Shown in pieces: positions 52,619 to 64,000 of a stretch of 64,000 bases of DNA; position 1 is the first letter of the stretch; every line of letters starts with the position of its first letter. The stretch is from Durusdinium trenchii. Lineage: Eukaryota > Sar > Dinophyceae > Suessiales > Symbiodiniaceae. The position numbers were made by a program, and so were the translations under genes. Below the pieces are notes generated by a model. The model was not told where the DNA came from, ran no database searches, and saw only the letters and a list, made by a program, of their open reading frames with translations. The stretch spans positions 612,572 through 676,571 of the forward strand of contig CAXAMN010022696.1 in assembly GCA_963970005.1 (NCBI GenBank), written 5' to 3'.

Positions 52619-54962
52619 GGATGACCTTTTCTTCAAAGTGTTCTTAAGGTGAAGTCTTTGCGAGCCCGGAAAAGTAGCAGACAGAAGCAGCGGAAAAGTG
52701 CTACATTATATACCCACGACCTTCCGACATTTGTTCTTAAATGGTTGCTGATGGCAGTTTCGACAATCTGTCTGATCTTGTTGATGCTGCGACCCCAATT
52801 CTCATCACAGGCGTCACGTGTCAGTGTGAGGAGTCACGCTTTACCATGCACATCCAGACGGAGCGAAGCTGGTTGGGAAAGAACTTTGGGTCTTCAAACC
52901 GCGAGTTGCTTGGCTTTTCTCGGTTGCACATATACAGGTTCAACATGCAAATCTTGGTCATTGCTATAGATGCAATTCCACTTGCAACATTTTTTCGCGT
53001 CATGGTTTAAATGCCATTGACGCATCACAACAGTGCAAAAGGTAGCAGAATGGCTGGAAGAGAGAGAGAGAGATATATATATATACATATTATAACAAAT
53101 AAAGTGCAAGTGACCATGTGAACTGCAAAGCAACGAAAGCAACCTGTGCAGGTTCTGCAAGTCTTTGGCGTCAAGACGCTGCGTCTCCCCGTATTTCAAG
53201 ACCAACGGTCGACGAGGAGAATCTCTATACTCATGGTGAGAGAAGCCATCGAACGTCATCGGAAGCCCATGATTTGCATCACTGCCCGGTGTCCTCGATG
53301 TAAGCAGTGACTTATTCGGTAGTGCAGTGACTCGTGACTCATTTGGTGAGCAGCATCGTCCACCGCAAAGCACTTATGGCTCAAATGCGCATGACGAATT
53401 TGCAGAGCAAAGCGATGATCATACACAGCGTTCATACCAACTAGAGCATGGAAAACCAGAACTGGCATGTGCAGAACATCATACTGCATCCAAATGGCAT
53501 GTACGACGAAATTAAGCATGGAACTTGTAAGTCAAAGAGCTTCATGTTGTATCATGCAAGATTAGCTTGAGCACAACTGCTTGAAGGGTGGGACCTTTCG
53601 CCTGCAAAAAGCAGCTCGCATGGTCACCTTCCTTGAGCCATTGGAGGGGGAGCACACCCAGCTGCCGCAGGATCCTCCAGTTGAGGGAGTGGAATCTGGG
53701 CAGGTGCTTCCGCTGCATCCCGTGGAAGAAGATTCTGAAGCTCAGCATGAATTGGTTGGCATATTGGTGGCATTGGTCCTGAAATAGGTTTGGATGAACT
53801 GTTGAGGTACATGATAGCACAAGATAGTACAAGTAGGACGGTAGGGCCAGCCCGGCGAAAGCGCAGCTTCAACGTTGCACGTTGCATTTATAGCGATGGC
53901 CTCCAACCTAAGGCGCAGACTTAAGACAATGTGACAAACACCTCTAATGGCGACCGAATGTTCCATGTTACTCGGTGTTGCGGTATTGTGTTTCCAGAAG
54001 CTGTCCAGTGAGCCACAGTGTGAGGGATGGCATTGTATCCATTTGTGTCCTGTGGATTTGTTAGGCCAGTTGAGGGGTTTCAGATATTTTCAGATGGTTT
54101 CAGATGTTTGCACCTGGCTGTCTGAGGAACCAGGGGATGGCTATCTATGCCCTAGCTGCCCTTTCCCCTGGTGGCCTTTGCACTACCCAAGTGGCAGATC
54201 CTTTGGTGCAAGTGGTGTCTTTTTCTCTCACTGATGGCAAATCCGCAGATGTTGATTAGGAAAATGTTGTGTCCTAGCATGGTCCATTTGAAGGGCCCGA
54301 ACAAACATGTTTGGAATCATCGAGCTGGGCGCAGTGATGTCACGTCTACTTGTAAGTCCTGAACAACAAACAAACATGCTTGGTCAGGTTTGATTGGTGG
54401 CCTCAATGTCACAAAATCATGTCCATTGATGTCCTTTGCCAGTTTCTTGTCCATTTCAACGCATGCCTCACGTGCCCGTATGCTTGTCCTCTGAGGAGTT
54501 TACCATCGCAAGGGCCGCACCCTGTTCGATCCTCCACATGGGCAGCCACGATTTAATGATCGATTTCTCACAGGATTGATGGAGCAGATCCTGCACCGAG
54601 GGCACAAGCCTCTTCGTACAGGCTTCTTCTTCAATGTGCCTCAGACAAACATGATGAAACTCAAGACTGAAGACTGTCATGCCCCCGGATGGATTCCTGC
54701 CTCAAACCCCAGGGTTTATACAAGGCTCTGCCAAACATGGTCTTTGGGATTTGAGCCAGGACTTCTGCGAGTATTAAAGAGGCTTACCCATGTTTGCCGT
54801 ACTCGGTGCAAGACAGCTACTAGCAAGCATTGTTTTTTTGTGAAGAGTAGAGCAAACAGTGTATTTTGTAATGTAGTAGCTATGTATTTCCTGTTGGGGC
54901 GTTTGTGGTCATAGAAGCACTGCTTGAAGTATTGCTGTGGAAACTTGGCAACATTGCTACGG
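52619..54962. other. gene-poor stretch with exon candidates
   Basis: A frame at 52744-52815 reads ADGSFDNLSDLVDAATPILI and could be an exon. The block 53590-53785 is open on both strands. (GA)n then (TA)n microsatellite at 53059-53085. A 21-bp unit at 53892. Confidence 0.3.
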
Positions 54963-55050
54963 CAGTAACAAGTGCATCGCTACTAGTGACAAGTGCCTTA
55001 CTAGTAGTAACAAGAAGCTACTAGGGGCTCCTGGCCGCCTGGCCCTACTT
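54963..55050 (+). repeat. CTACTAG modular repeat array
   Basis: AGTAACAAGTGCATCGCTAC, TAGTGACAAGTGCCTTACTA, GTAGTAACAAGAAGCTACTA, GGGGCTCCTGGCC. Confidence 0.85.
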
Positions 55051-55325
55051 AGCTACGTTTCTTTTCTCTCCATCGAGCCTCGGAGGGGAATAACAGTCTC
55101 TCATGTGGGTGAATGAATATGTACAGGTAAAGCTGTACAACACTTGAACCTATGGGAACCTGAGACAAGAGGAGAAACTCCAGACTCCGAAGTTTCCTTC
55201 ACATTCAGAACCCAGGGCACTGAAGGTTGTGACCCCAAAGTGGAAAACTCGAACCCCATTATACCCCATTCACTCACCAGCAACTCCCCAATGTCTACAT
55301 GTTCAAAAACAACATAACGGATAAG

Positions 55326-55348
55326 ATATATATATATATATAATACAT
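55326..55348. repeat. TA microsatellite
   Basis: ATATATATATATATATAATA in AT-rich DNA. Confidence 0.8.
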
Positions 55349-55764
55349 AATGGAAAATACGATATTAGCCATAGTTATAGCACAATTGTATCAAAAGAGG
55401 CCCTAACTTATCTATATAAGTATATACTGACCAGTTCGTTTTCTGAGGATGCTTAATTTAAGATGCCATCAGTTCGTTTTCGACATGTGTTTGTTGTCCT
55501 CGTACGGCGTCGGCGTATCGTAACGATGTTGAACCCCTTGAAGCGCCACCGCGGTTTGCACAACGTCTAGGAGGAGACGGGAGCCGTTTTCGGCGAAGAG
55601 TCCGCTATGGATTATTTGGCTCACCAGCTGCATCTTTGTGATGAGGAGGAGCAACCACAGCCCATAAGCTTGACTCAATCCATATCCATCATGTCGGCCT
55701 CCTCCACTCCAAGGTGGGCAGGCAGTCAGAATTCTAGCAGTACCGGCTTTGTCCTACCTCAATT

Positions 55765-55830
55765 GTAAGAGCGATGGGCTCCAACCTAAGAGCGGTGGCT
55801 TCCAACCTAGTAGCGATGATGGCCTCCACC
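55765..55830 (+). repeat. 21-bp-family units
   Basis: GAGCGATGGGCTCCAACCTA, AGAGCGGTGGCTTCCAACCT, AGTAGCGATGATGGCCTCCA. Confidence 0.8.
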
Positions 55831-56696
55831 CTTAAAATGATAGCATTCTCTTGCAGACCTCCTGTGGCATGGATGGGAACGTTTAGACATTCTGTGATGA
55901 ACTCATGGTTCCATCGTGAGGTCAGCGCATGCTTTGGGAAGGCATTTGCACAAAAGCCTCACCTTGGACAGCGCTAAACGTGAGGTTTTGAAAGAGTGGA
56001 GGCCCGATGAAGACAGCTCTTACAGCCACTGGGTGCAATCGCTTGGCTTTTGCCGTGCATGTTGCCTTCTCCATTTTGTGGCCAAGGTCCAAGGTCTCAA
56101 CCTCTACTCTATATACTTATAATCCCTGCTGTGGTGTGAACTGACATGCGTGAAACAATGTGAAACATGTTTCCATCTACAGTAGCTTAGCCTAAGCACA
56201 TCTCAAGAATTTCTGTCTAACCTGCTCACCCTTCTTACAAATGGCACTCTCAGCTGGACACCAAGGCTGCATACTTTCGCAGCATTCTCATCTTCAAAGA
56301 CTTAGCTCGAGCCTCCTGATGGTGGTGCTCTCCTCCTTTGACCGAATGACCTCCATACAGCTTTGCATTAGCCTGCTTACCGACAAAGAGTTCGTAGAGC
56401 TTCGAAACTCCAAAGAAGGCAGGGTGTGGCCGTGGCAGAGAAGAAGACTGCAATATGACATCACATGACACCATCCAATACAATGCCTATGTCGACATGC
56501 TGTTTTCCTTGTCCCACAACAACTCAAAGAAAACATGCAGAGAGAGGGGGGTGATGCATGTGTGGAGCAGACTTGAGATGAATCTGAGTAGGCAAGGGGT
56601 TTCAGAGCACAACTGAGCAGAGCATAACAAGTGCTTGAATTCGCGTACTATCAAGACCATCACAATATGTGTTTTGATTTGTTTTTGCTCTTCCAA
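55831..56696. other. no confident gene
   Basis: A block at 55990-56110 (EEWRPDEDSSYSHWVQSLGF-like frame) may be coding; unsupported. Confidence 0.25.
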
Positions 56697-56807
56697 GGTG
56701 CAGTGGTGGTCATGGCCATCGTGGTCCTCGTGGTCTTGTACATGCTCATTTGGGTGCTAACATCTTGGGGAAGAGCAAACGATCAGGCTTTTTGGAATCA
56801 AAAATGA
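56697..56807 (+). CDS. terminal exon with a transmembrane helix
   Basis: After CCAAG|G the frame reads AVVVMAIVVLVVLYMLIWVL, then TSWGRANDQAFWNQK and TGA at 56805. A hydrophobic run of about 22 residues followed by polar residues is a clear membrane segment near a C-terminus. The gene upstream is not found. Confidence 0.45.
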   Translation, partial: GAVVVMAIVVLVVLYMLIWVLTSWGRANDQAFWNQK

Positions 56808-56947
56808 GCCCCGCTAGCCTTGAACAACTAACTGAACGGAGTGATGTCAATGAGCAACCCATACGTATATTTTAGATTCTTCAGAAAACACAGCTTTGCA
56901 TTCAGTTGTGGGTTTGTTTTGTCCCGTCATGATGGCCAGCACTTCAG

Positions 56948-57148
56948 GTGAAAGCGGATATCGACTACGTGGGGGATTTGGTTTGGCCGACAGGAGCTCC
57001 TGATGGTGTTTCTTGCGAACGCCCTGCCAAAGATCGCTTGGCATCAAACCTGCAAGTCCGCCTCTCCTTGGTCTATTTCCAGTTGCTGGGCCCACGTTCG
57101 GAACACCTACTTGATTACTTGAACCTAGGAGCGGTCGGACGCTACTAG
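56948..57148 (+). CDS. exon candidate ending in a modular repeat
   Basis: The frame reads VKADIDYVGDLVWPTGAPDG, then VSCERPAKDRLASNLQVRLS and on to LNLGAVGRY. The stop TAG at 57146 is part of GACGCTACTAG. A possible acceptor is CAG at 56944-56947. It may be unrelated to the membrane exon before it. Family unknown. Confidence 0.4.
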   Translation: MKADIDYVGDLVWPTGAPDGVSCERPAKDRLASNLQVRLSLVYFQLLGPRSEHLLDYLNLGAVGRY

Positions 57149-57320
57149 TTGTGAGATCGAATGCTCGGTTAAGCTCACTGCAAGCAGAGGGTTTTCTTGT
57201 TAGAGGCCCTCAGCCTCATGGACCCATCAAGTAGGAAGCATAGGGAGACCTACTGAGTCAATTGATTTGGACAGACTCTCAATTTTCTGAAGTCCTTGAA
57301 GTCCTTACGGGTCCTTACCT

Positions 57321-57388
57321 CCCACCTACTACCAATGGACTCCAACCTAATAGCGATGGCCTCATATGGCCTCCAACCGACTAATTCA
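57321..57388 (+). repeat. 21-bp-family units
   Basis: CTCCCACCTACTACCAATGG, ACTCCAACCTAATAGCGATG, GCCTCATATGGCCTCCAACC. Confidence 0.75.
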
Positions 57389-59225
57389 ATTCTTGATTTG
57401 GAGGAAGTGGGAAAGCATGGGAAAGCGCCAAGGTTCATGTGGTGTTTTTGCCCTTTGTCCGTACGGCTAATGCAGCAGGGGTCCACTGAGCTGTGGGCTA
57501 ACACAATTAAATATTGTTTCCTCTATTCCTTTGGGTGCCTGCATTTTCAATCTAGATGTGTGACATATATACTGCGTGCTAATGCGTGCTACATTACGTC
57601 TTCAATTCGATCGTAAAGCCTTGAACAGTTGTGTCCTGACATTTGCATGCCACGTTTCCAAGTGATTGGCTTGGACAGGTTGTTTGCCATCCCCAACCTC
57701 GTCACTGATGTCCTACAGCTCTGTCACCCACGCAAAGGCGCCATGAAATTTGCAGCGCTCAGTTATCGAGGCAAAATCCCTCGATTCTTTGCGCTTGGCT
57801 TTGTCAATAAGGCCGGTCTTTTCGAAACAGTGTCACATTCAATCAATAGGAGGCAACACACACACAATCATTACATACATATGTTATATTATATACACAT
57901 ACATACATATACATATATTATACCGTAAAGTATGCATATACGAATGCACTCCGCATGTGCTTGTTTTGTTTTGTAATTCAATTGCGCGTCCGACAGGGTG
58001 CTGGAGTCTCTGTCCAGGTGATGTTCCATTTTGAAGAGTCGGTTGGCGTTCTCACGCTGCTGCCGAACATGGCCTTGGTGAAAATTCCTTGTATGGCCTT
58101 CAAGGTTTACATGTTCGTACTTCTTCAGCAATCTGGACTTCTCTTGGTCAGCCTCATTTGGGACGTGATCTTGAACTCTGTAAAGACTTACAAGATCATA
58201 TCTCACATCCAGACAGCCGTGAAATACAAACGTTGGCTGGCGGATCCGCATTCAGATATGACAATGTCTGCTCGAACAGTGAGGGAGAAGCTCCTGAAGA
58301 AACATTTCTTCTTCGAAGATTCCCAAGTGCCCGGACAGCTCGAGGACCCAGGCGTGTGGAGGTATAAATGGATCAAGTGGACATTGGGCGAGTAGGAGAG
58401 TACAAGTCCCGAAACTGCCAATAGAAAAGCGGCAAAACAGAGAGCGCCAAGGACAACTGCATCTAGTTTGTGCGTCAATTTCACCAAAAAAGGGTAGAGA
58501 AAAATCAAACCTGGTCGTGCATTGAACGAAAGGAACTTGCACTGGACAAAGACACATTCAACCTGGGCAATACGTCAAGCGAGAGTCGATCTGGTTTGGT
58601 TGATGTTACTTTTTAACAAGGTGTGCCGACCATTTGAGGTGGGTTCTCCCTTTTTAGATCTAAAGAAAGATAAAAAAGAACGAGCAGGAAGCAGAAAGAG
58701 AGAAAAGGAAAAAGGAATGAACAAAGAAAAGGTTCAAAGTAGTCTTAAAGGTCTATAAAGGTGTATATATAGAGGAAAAAGATGTTTTGGAGACTCTGCT
58801 TTCACAACGCTTTGGAGGCCCGATGGGTTGGTTCTTGCAGCTCTTCGGCGGCCGATGCTGTGATGAGCCACAAAGGTCACCCACAGGTTACCTGGGCCGC
58901 TGGACACTCCCAGATGACCCGAAGGCAGAGGATTTGAGATGCGATTGGGTGCAAAGGTCTATCAAACTGAAACCTGGCCCAGTAAATGCCAGCAGAACGG
59001 GCTTTCATTCAACAGTATCCAACACAAGTCAAGCATAAATGAGTTCATGTCGTGCATTGGAATACACCCGAACACTCCCGCGTAAATGGAGTGACTTGGA
59101 TTTGGAAGAAGCATGAAGAAGCCAAACAACTGTGCAAGACTGATGACCGCCTTGGATATTCCAAGCTTCGCTGCAACCAGAAGTTCCCGTGAGCTTCACG
59201 GAAGTTTCATTCAGTAGCAATAGAA
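57389..59225. other. unresolved stretch
   Basis: Open frames of 100-146 codons occur on both strands at 57629-57850 and 57955-58395 without motif or clear splicing. An ATACATATACATATATTATA microsatellite lies at 57885-57925. Purine-rich DNA at 58660-58790. Confidence 0.3.
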
Positions 59226-59637
59226 TTGCGCGGCCAAGTTGTTTCTCGTGTTGGCTCACTGCTAGAGCTGCATAGAGCTGCTAGAGCAGATTGCTACGAT
59301 TTCGTTTTGGTCTTCCCACCAGTCTTCAGCGACAGCCAGCGGGCACCATCCCTAAGGAAGACGGCCAAGTCCATGTTGCGCTGTCGGCCAGGAGAGGTGG
59401 CTTGGCGCAGCAGTCAACGGATGTTCTCGGGATTTGCGCAGAATTGGAGCTGGGGCCCGGGGCAGGGTGAAAACGGCTCAGTTTTGCTGTGCATTCTAAA
59501 GAGTGAAAGTGAAAGGTTCAGAGAGTTTCAGATTAGTTGGTTGATGTACATGTTGCATCGTGCGGATGCTATCTGAAAGATCCAAGGAAATCGGCCGTAA
59601 GACCATTTGGAGCTGCGGACTTCCTTCAATCCCAGCC

Positions 59638-60563
59638 GTAGTCGTGGAGAAGCTTGCCTTGGTGAATGCCAATGAGCGCGTGCGCACAGAGTTTTGGTAC
59701 ACCCTCTCCGGGAAAGTTCTCTATGAGGACCCAAGACACCATTCCAAACGCACGTCGGAAGAGCCTTTTCTGCACTTAGAGGAGTTCGTCGCGAATGAAA
59801 TCAATGAAATCGTTTCTAAGCTTGTTGGATACTGGTGGATACAATGTGCAGCTGCAGCTGAAAGTGCAGATCCTTTGTGGTTCTTCAGTCTAGCTTCTGT
59901 AGGAAAATGCTCCAGTCCCTGACGAAGCGCGGAGATTGGATTGCAACGAAGACGATGACGAAGATGAGGTTTTCTATGGACGACTCTTGACATACAGCAG
60001 CTTTGCCATGAGGTTGTGCGAGGCATTAGCAAGAGCTTCGTGTACCTTCGCAACATTCAGAACGTTCTGTTGAAGCAATTGTTTTGGCTAGGGCTTAGAC
60101 TTAGACCTGGGCGTTTGGCAAATCTTTTCTGAACAGATGTCATTCTTCTCCACCAATCGAGGTACAGCATTTTACAACATTGCCATGTTCAACCTGTTGG
60201 TAGAGATCGTCACAACAAAGGAGCTATGCAGTGAGAACTCATAGACAAGGATTTAGCACATCCAGTGCACACACAAAGGAAGGTTTGGAGACATTGGCGA
60301 TTGTACGGATGTTTATGTTGTAATCTTTAGATTTTCCCTTGATGTCCAACCTGCAGGAGCTTTCTGGCCTTTTCGATTGCCACATTCTCTCCCTCTTCCT
60401 CATCTCTCGTTTTCTATGGCTCTACATCTCCCTACGCAGAGCTCAGCGCGCCATCGTCCTTGATTGGTTTGACAAGGGGGAATATGCCTCCCGGCCCTGG
60501 CACGAGCGTGGCCACATGGTTTTGTCCACCCTCAATGAACATGACAGTAAAGGACGCTACTAG
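59638..60563 (+). CDS. multi-exon hypothetical gene, probably membrane-associated
   Basis: Several coding-like blocks in one direction: 59638 to about 59820 (VEKLALVNANERVRTEFWYT, then EEFVANEINEIVSK), about 60010-60110 (EVVRGISKSFVYLRNIQNVL then LKQLF), 60136-60223 (MSFFSTNRGTAFYNIAMFNL) and 60355-60563 (LSGLFDCHILSLFLISRFLW, then LYISLRRAQRAIVLDWF). The last block has a hydrophobic helix followed by Arg. The stop TAG at 60561 lies in GACGCTACTAG of the next modular array. Family not recognised; exon links are not verified. Confidence 0.4.
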
Positions 60564-60670
60564 GGGCTCCTGGCCTTACTACCAGGAACAAGAAGCTACT
60601 AGGGGCTCCAGGCATCGCTACTAGGAGCAAGGACGCTACTAGGGGCTCCTGGCCTTACTACTAGGAGCAA
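60550..60670 (+). repeat. CTACTAG modular repeat array
   Basis: GACGCTACTAGGGGCTCCTG, GCCTTACTACCAGGAACAAG, AAGCTACTAGGGGCTCCAGG, CATCGCTACTAGGAGCAAGG and two more words. Supplies the stop of the preceding frame. Confidence 0.88.
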
Positions 60671-61097
60671 TGAAAGGAACGATTGGACATCATTCACCTT
60701 TCGGGATCACTGTGGACAGCATGCGCGCCACGCAGGTTGTGCCGAAAACGCCCAGAGACTTAAGGTCACCAACGTCGGATGCTTTGGTCGCTTTGGCCTT
60801 CTCTTCAGCAGCACCATCGTGGAGATGTTCACGCTGCCCAGAATGGTGCCTAGACTGCAAAGGTTGTGGCTAGTCAAAAGTTGTTCTTTTTGCTTGTTTT
60901 CTCTTCTTTGGGTGCATGACTAATTAGGCGGTTACTTCATCAAGTAAGAAGAAGGAGCACAGTGCATTACAGGTCCTGTGCATGTGTTTGCCGTTTCACA
61001 CTACTCTGACATTAAATTCACCAAGTTCATCCAACAAATAGGTGTTTCAGATGTGCAAGTTAGTACTTAAATGGTAAAATCCGTGTTTCATCTCAGG

Positions 61098-61247
61098 TCC
61101 GAGACGCTGTTTCACTTTTACATCCGGACAAACAATGCCAACCCTTTGTCGCCTTTGGCGGGAAGCTGTATGGGCCCCGTGCCTTCATTCTGGGCTTCCC
61201 CAACAAGGACCTATTGAACGTTTTGAAACAACTATTGTCATGCTACT
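61098..61247 (+). CDS. exon candidate next to repeats
   Basis: After CTCAG|G the frame reads VRDAVSLLHPDKQCQPFVAF, then GGKLYGPRAFILGFPNKDLL, stopping TAG at 61245 within a CTACTAG word. A second frame (SETLFHFYIRTNNANPLSPL) is also open. Protein-like; family unknown. Confidence 0.35.
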
Positions 61248-61310
61248 AGGTTGGAGGCCATCGCTAGTGGATTGGAGGCCTTCACCATAGCTAGCAGGTT
61301 GGAGGAACAA
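61241..61310 (+). repeat. CTACTAG word fused to 21-bp units
   Basis: GCTACTAGGTTGGAGGCCAT, CGCTAGTGGATTGGAGGCCT, TCACCATAGCTAGCAGGTTG: another junction between the two families. Confidence 0.8.
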
Positions 61311-62160
61311 CTACGCCGGATTATACCATTGTTTTGCTCTGTGTTCGATGCTGTATTGTACCGGGGGAGTGGTAGGATGAAAGGGGGAGGCAAGCCAAGT
61401 AGCAGGAACGCACCAGAGCTTGGCCTAGATGAAGCTTCCTTGAAGACACAATTGTATGATCGACAGTGCCATGCTTCAGAGTTGTTCGCTTCGGTTTTGG
61501 AAAAGAGAGACGGGGGAGTTCATATTTTGCCATCATCTCAAATCAGCTGCTGGGGAAGCTTCATCGATTTCATGATTTGTTTGAGCCATCACTGGGGGTC
61601 CAAAGCCTGCAAAGCCTTGAAGGACATGTACACAACTCAAAGCCTGCACGGCATTTTGTCGCAAGTTCCTGTGCTGCTGGCAGACGTCGCACTTACCTTG
61701 GGCTTGGTGTGGACTTTGGAAACACGAGCCTTGCACCAGTCAGGTAGCATGGGCTAGTCGTGGCTAGTCGGTCACGTTTGAGCCATTCTTACCCTTCGCC
61801 CCCCACAAACTCATATGATGTTTCACAGTGTTTCCGGTGTCACCTGGCACGGTCATTTGGAATCCTATCATTTTGTGTTGCCTCCGACTCGTCGTGTTGT
61901 TTAAACTTATGCACCCTCGCCTCGGCTCACTTCATCTCCAACCACTCCTGATCCAGTACAGCAACTCCACTGCTTGGTAGCTTCGGTTCAACCATCCAGG
62001 AATTGGCCTGTTCTATTTCTATGTGCCGGCAGATCGCGAACGGTGGCTTTGGTGTAGGTTGATGACATGGCTGGTGCTGGTGCTTACAGTGCTGAACTTT
62101 GTGCTGAAGGCAGGGGGCCGCAGGACACTGTCCCACTTTTGACACCTGAAGCGTCACAGG
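61311..62160. other. no confident gene
   Basis: The frame to 61757 is long (about 168 codons) but starts inside the repeat and shows no motif. Its 61466-61747 overlap in another frame is equally open. Confidence 0.3.
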
Positions 62161-62320
62161 AAAAGCTACTAGGAACAAGTGCCACGCTAGTAGTAACAAG
62201 TGCCTTACTAGTAGTAACAAGAAGCTACTAGGACCCCTCTTACAGTGGCCCGACCAACTCACAGAGACCGACCAATGAAGGCTTCTTGTTCGTAGCCAGG
62301 AGCCCCTAGTAGCTTCTTGA
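62161..62320. repeat. CTACTAG repeats in both orientations
   Basis: Forward words at 62165-62238 (including GTGCCACGCTAGTAGTAACA), then after 45 bp reverse words GCCAGGAGCCCCTAGTAGCT at 62296-62316: an inverted arrangement. Confidence 0.82.
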
Positions 62321-62576
62321 TCAGTCCCCTCACGGGCGACTCCATGAGACTGAGGCGATCCTCCTGTACCACTACATTGGTGCACGTCAGCGGTACCGGA
62401 GCTGGTTGAAGGTAAAACTTCAGGATGTGGGTCAGCCAGACCCCATCATGCGCGCACTCAAGCGCGAGTGGCGAACCTACTTTGGCGAGCTGGCTCACGT
62501 TTTGGCCTCTGGCCCTTTGACACTTGGACCAAACTCCATCGGAGTATATCAGAGTTTATCGGATAGTGCAGACTGA
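62313..62576 (+). CDS. exon of a hypothetical protein
   Basis: Open frame without ATG: LHETEAILLYHYIGARQRYR, then SWLKVKLQDVGQPDPIMRAL, KREWRTYFGELAHVLASGPL and TGA at 62574. Composition and length fit a real exon, possibly starting after the CAG at 62322-62324. It begins where the reverse modular repeat ends. It may continue at 63081. Family not recognised. Confidence 0.45.
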   Translation, partial: LLDQSPHGRLHETEAILLYHYIGARQRYRSWLKVKLQDVGQPDPIMRALKREWRTYFGELAHVLASGPLTLGPNSIGVYQSLSDSAD

Positions 62577-63080
62577 ATCATGTTTTGCAACCATGGTGTT
62601 TCTATGTGTTTTTGTGATCATGCTTTTCTAACTTTTAAGTGTAAAGGTAGGGGCACCAACTTGTCTCAGACCTCAACAGCTTGCGCTGCTTGCGGCTAGA
62701 AGTTTTCTGATTTTGGGTTGATGACGTGCTGTGGCCCTGGGCCCTGTGCTCCACCCGAGGAGTCCATGACGAGTCAAGATGGGAGCTGAAGCAGTGTACC
62801 CTAGCTCGATCGAAAATTGGACTGCTGACAGTGCTGCGATGCAACGAAACTGATGGCTTCTCACAAACAGAGTGGTTGCTTAAGTGATTATAAATTGTCA
62901 TTCGTTGGTTCGCCTGTTGTTGTGGAATGCAATTCATTTCGGAGGCTGGTCCTAGATGCCTTTTGGCTTGGCCATTGGGAGGTTTTTTCTTTGACGCACT
63001 CGTTCCGCCAGGATCTCAACACCGAGAGTATTGGGAAGGCGGTGTCTCAAGCTCCAGGATCTCCTCATCCTGACGGAAAG

Positions 63081-63172
63081 GAGAAAAGATGAGACGGAAA
63101 AAAAGGTGTTCCCAGTTCCCAGCCGCATGATCGGCCCTCCAGACCCCGATCGGATACCCATGTTCATCAGAC
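63081..63172 (+). CDS. terminal exon candidate
   Basis: The frame reads ETEKKVFPVPSRMIGPPDPD, then RIPMFIRLPG and TAA near 63172. The Pro-rich tail looks like a protein C-terminus and may belong with 62313-62576. Confidence 0.35.
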
Positions 63173-63183
63173 TACCAGGCTAA

Positions 63184-64000
63184 CCTACTTAAAATCAACG
63201 CTGAGGACGAGGTTGATGTTCTAAGAAAGAAGATTACTGCTGCTACATTTCTCCTCATCACGATTCTAGTCCATTATATGTTGAGCCTTTTTGAACCAAT
63301 GGTTTTTTGCTGAGAGTGACACAAGCAGCCAGCAAACTGAACATAAAAGCTCTTCCATGTGATGTTGTTTTGCAACATTTGTTCTTTAAAAGCGGGCGAG
63401 TCACCCAAAAGAACAACCACGTCACATTGGCATGCATGCTGACCAATTGACTTTTTGGCATAGCATGAGGGAATACGGTGTGCATGAACGACTAAACTAA
63501 ACTGGCGTTACGGTTGCACTTTGAAATATGTTGTTGAACTGCTACCTGCACATGTCAAGTCAGATTCATAGGTTTGCAAGTATTTGTTTGGACTCCGCAG
63601 ATTCCCTATGAAGGCTTATAGACTGGAGAGTCAGGCAGACAGCCAAAGAAGTGTGTTGTTGGTTATTTTTAAATGTTGGTATTGTTTAATCTCTCTCTTT
63701 TTAATATGTATGTATGATTAAACTAACAAAAAGGTGTTTATTATGTTACTATGATCATTTTATATGCTTTCAACCTGATTTCCAGTATGATGTTTTAAAT
63801 GAGTTTTTTTTTAACGAAGAGCAAATTAGAACTAAAAAGGCATAAAATACATCATAAATTGTATGAACATGTTATGTCAATTTAATGTGTGTGTTGTTTT
63901 AATGAACCTTTTACTGTATATTTTATATATATGCTCCGGACAAAGAAACTGTGATGAAAACTTTCTGAAGCATATGTATGTGTCCTTATTTGTTGAGTCC
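63184..64000. other. AT-rich, non-coding right end
   Basis: From about 63650 the sequence is markedly richer in A/T than the rest, with many TTTAAT and TATGTATG runs. No ORF, RNA gene or named repeat seen. Confidence 0.5.

Noticed and set aside
57889..58395. Opposed ORFs of 120 and 146 codons
   Set aside because: One is hydrophobic and the other His/Gln-rich, as expected of a gene and its antisense shadow, but I could not tell which is real and no splice site decided it.
8190..62320. CTACTAG arrays as a CRISPR array
   Set aside because: Words vary in length and order, have no constant repeat with unique spacers, and the genome is eukaryotic.

Overview
The window looks like nuclear DNA of a dinoflagellate, most likely a Symbiodiniaceae-type alga. 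Genes are cut into short exons whose acceptor sites repeatedly read AG|G, and one clear intron has a GC donor. Intergenic and intronic DNA is very repeat-rich. A CCCH zinc-finger protein, a cathepsin-like protease and a multicopy protein of unknown function resemble sequences I know as recurrent in dinoflagellates. All identifications come from reading the sequence; no search was run.

Layout. 1-2273: 3' part of a multi-exon, lysine/glutamate-rich gene. 4023-6106: a multi-exon gene of a recurrent dinoflagellate family, possibly decayed. 6.3-8.6 kb: hairpin and dispersed repeats plus a proline-rich ORF. 8692-27830: a papain/cathepsin-like cysteine protease gene whose catalytic Cys lies at 8800 and whose His and Asn lie at 27657 and 27717. 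A 15,571-bp LTR retrotransposon (9422-24992) sits in the intron between them. 28-29.8 kb: small acidic and lysine-rich terminal exons. 30-64 kb: gene-poor DNA with scattered exon candidates, a CCCH zinc-finger gene (to 44999), microsatellites, and two interspersed families of very short modular repeats: CTACTAG-containing words of 17-22 bp, and a 21-bp unit readable as MASNLIA.

The main object is the retrotransposon. It has 181-bp LTRs that are identical over their whole length, a probable initiator-Met primer site, a Gag, a protease, an integrase with HHCC finger and DDE residues, a Ty1/copia-type reverse transcriptase and an RNase H. Downstream of pol it carries two further long ORFs. ORF3 (505 codons) holds the full motif series of a Tpt1/KptA RNA 2'-phosphotransferase. 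ORF4 (1295 codons) ends in an endonuclease/exonuclease/phosphatase (EEP) domain. Between integrase and RT there is a region that resembles a degenerate cytosine-methyltransferase-like fold. The gag-pol part is broken by a frame change near 10620, a TGA at 11890 and a 35-bp tandem duplication at 16347-16416, whereas ORF3 and ORF4 are fully open.

How the parts may work together: Gag, protease, integrase and RT/RNase H are the standard retrotransposition set. ORF3 and ORF4 would add an NAD+-dependent RNA-end or 2'-phosphate activity and a metal-dependent phosphodiesterase. That pairing is an inference from the domains.
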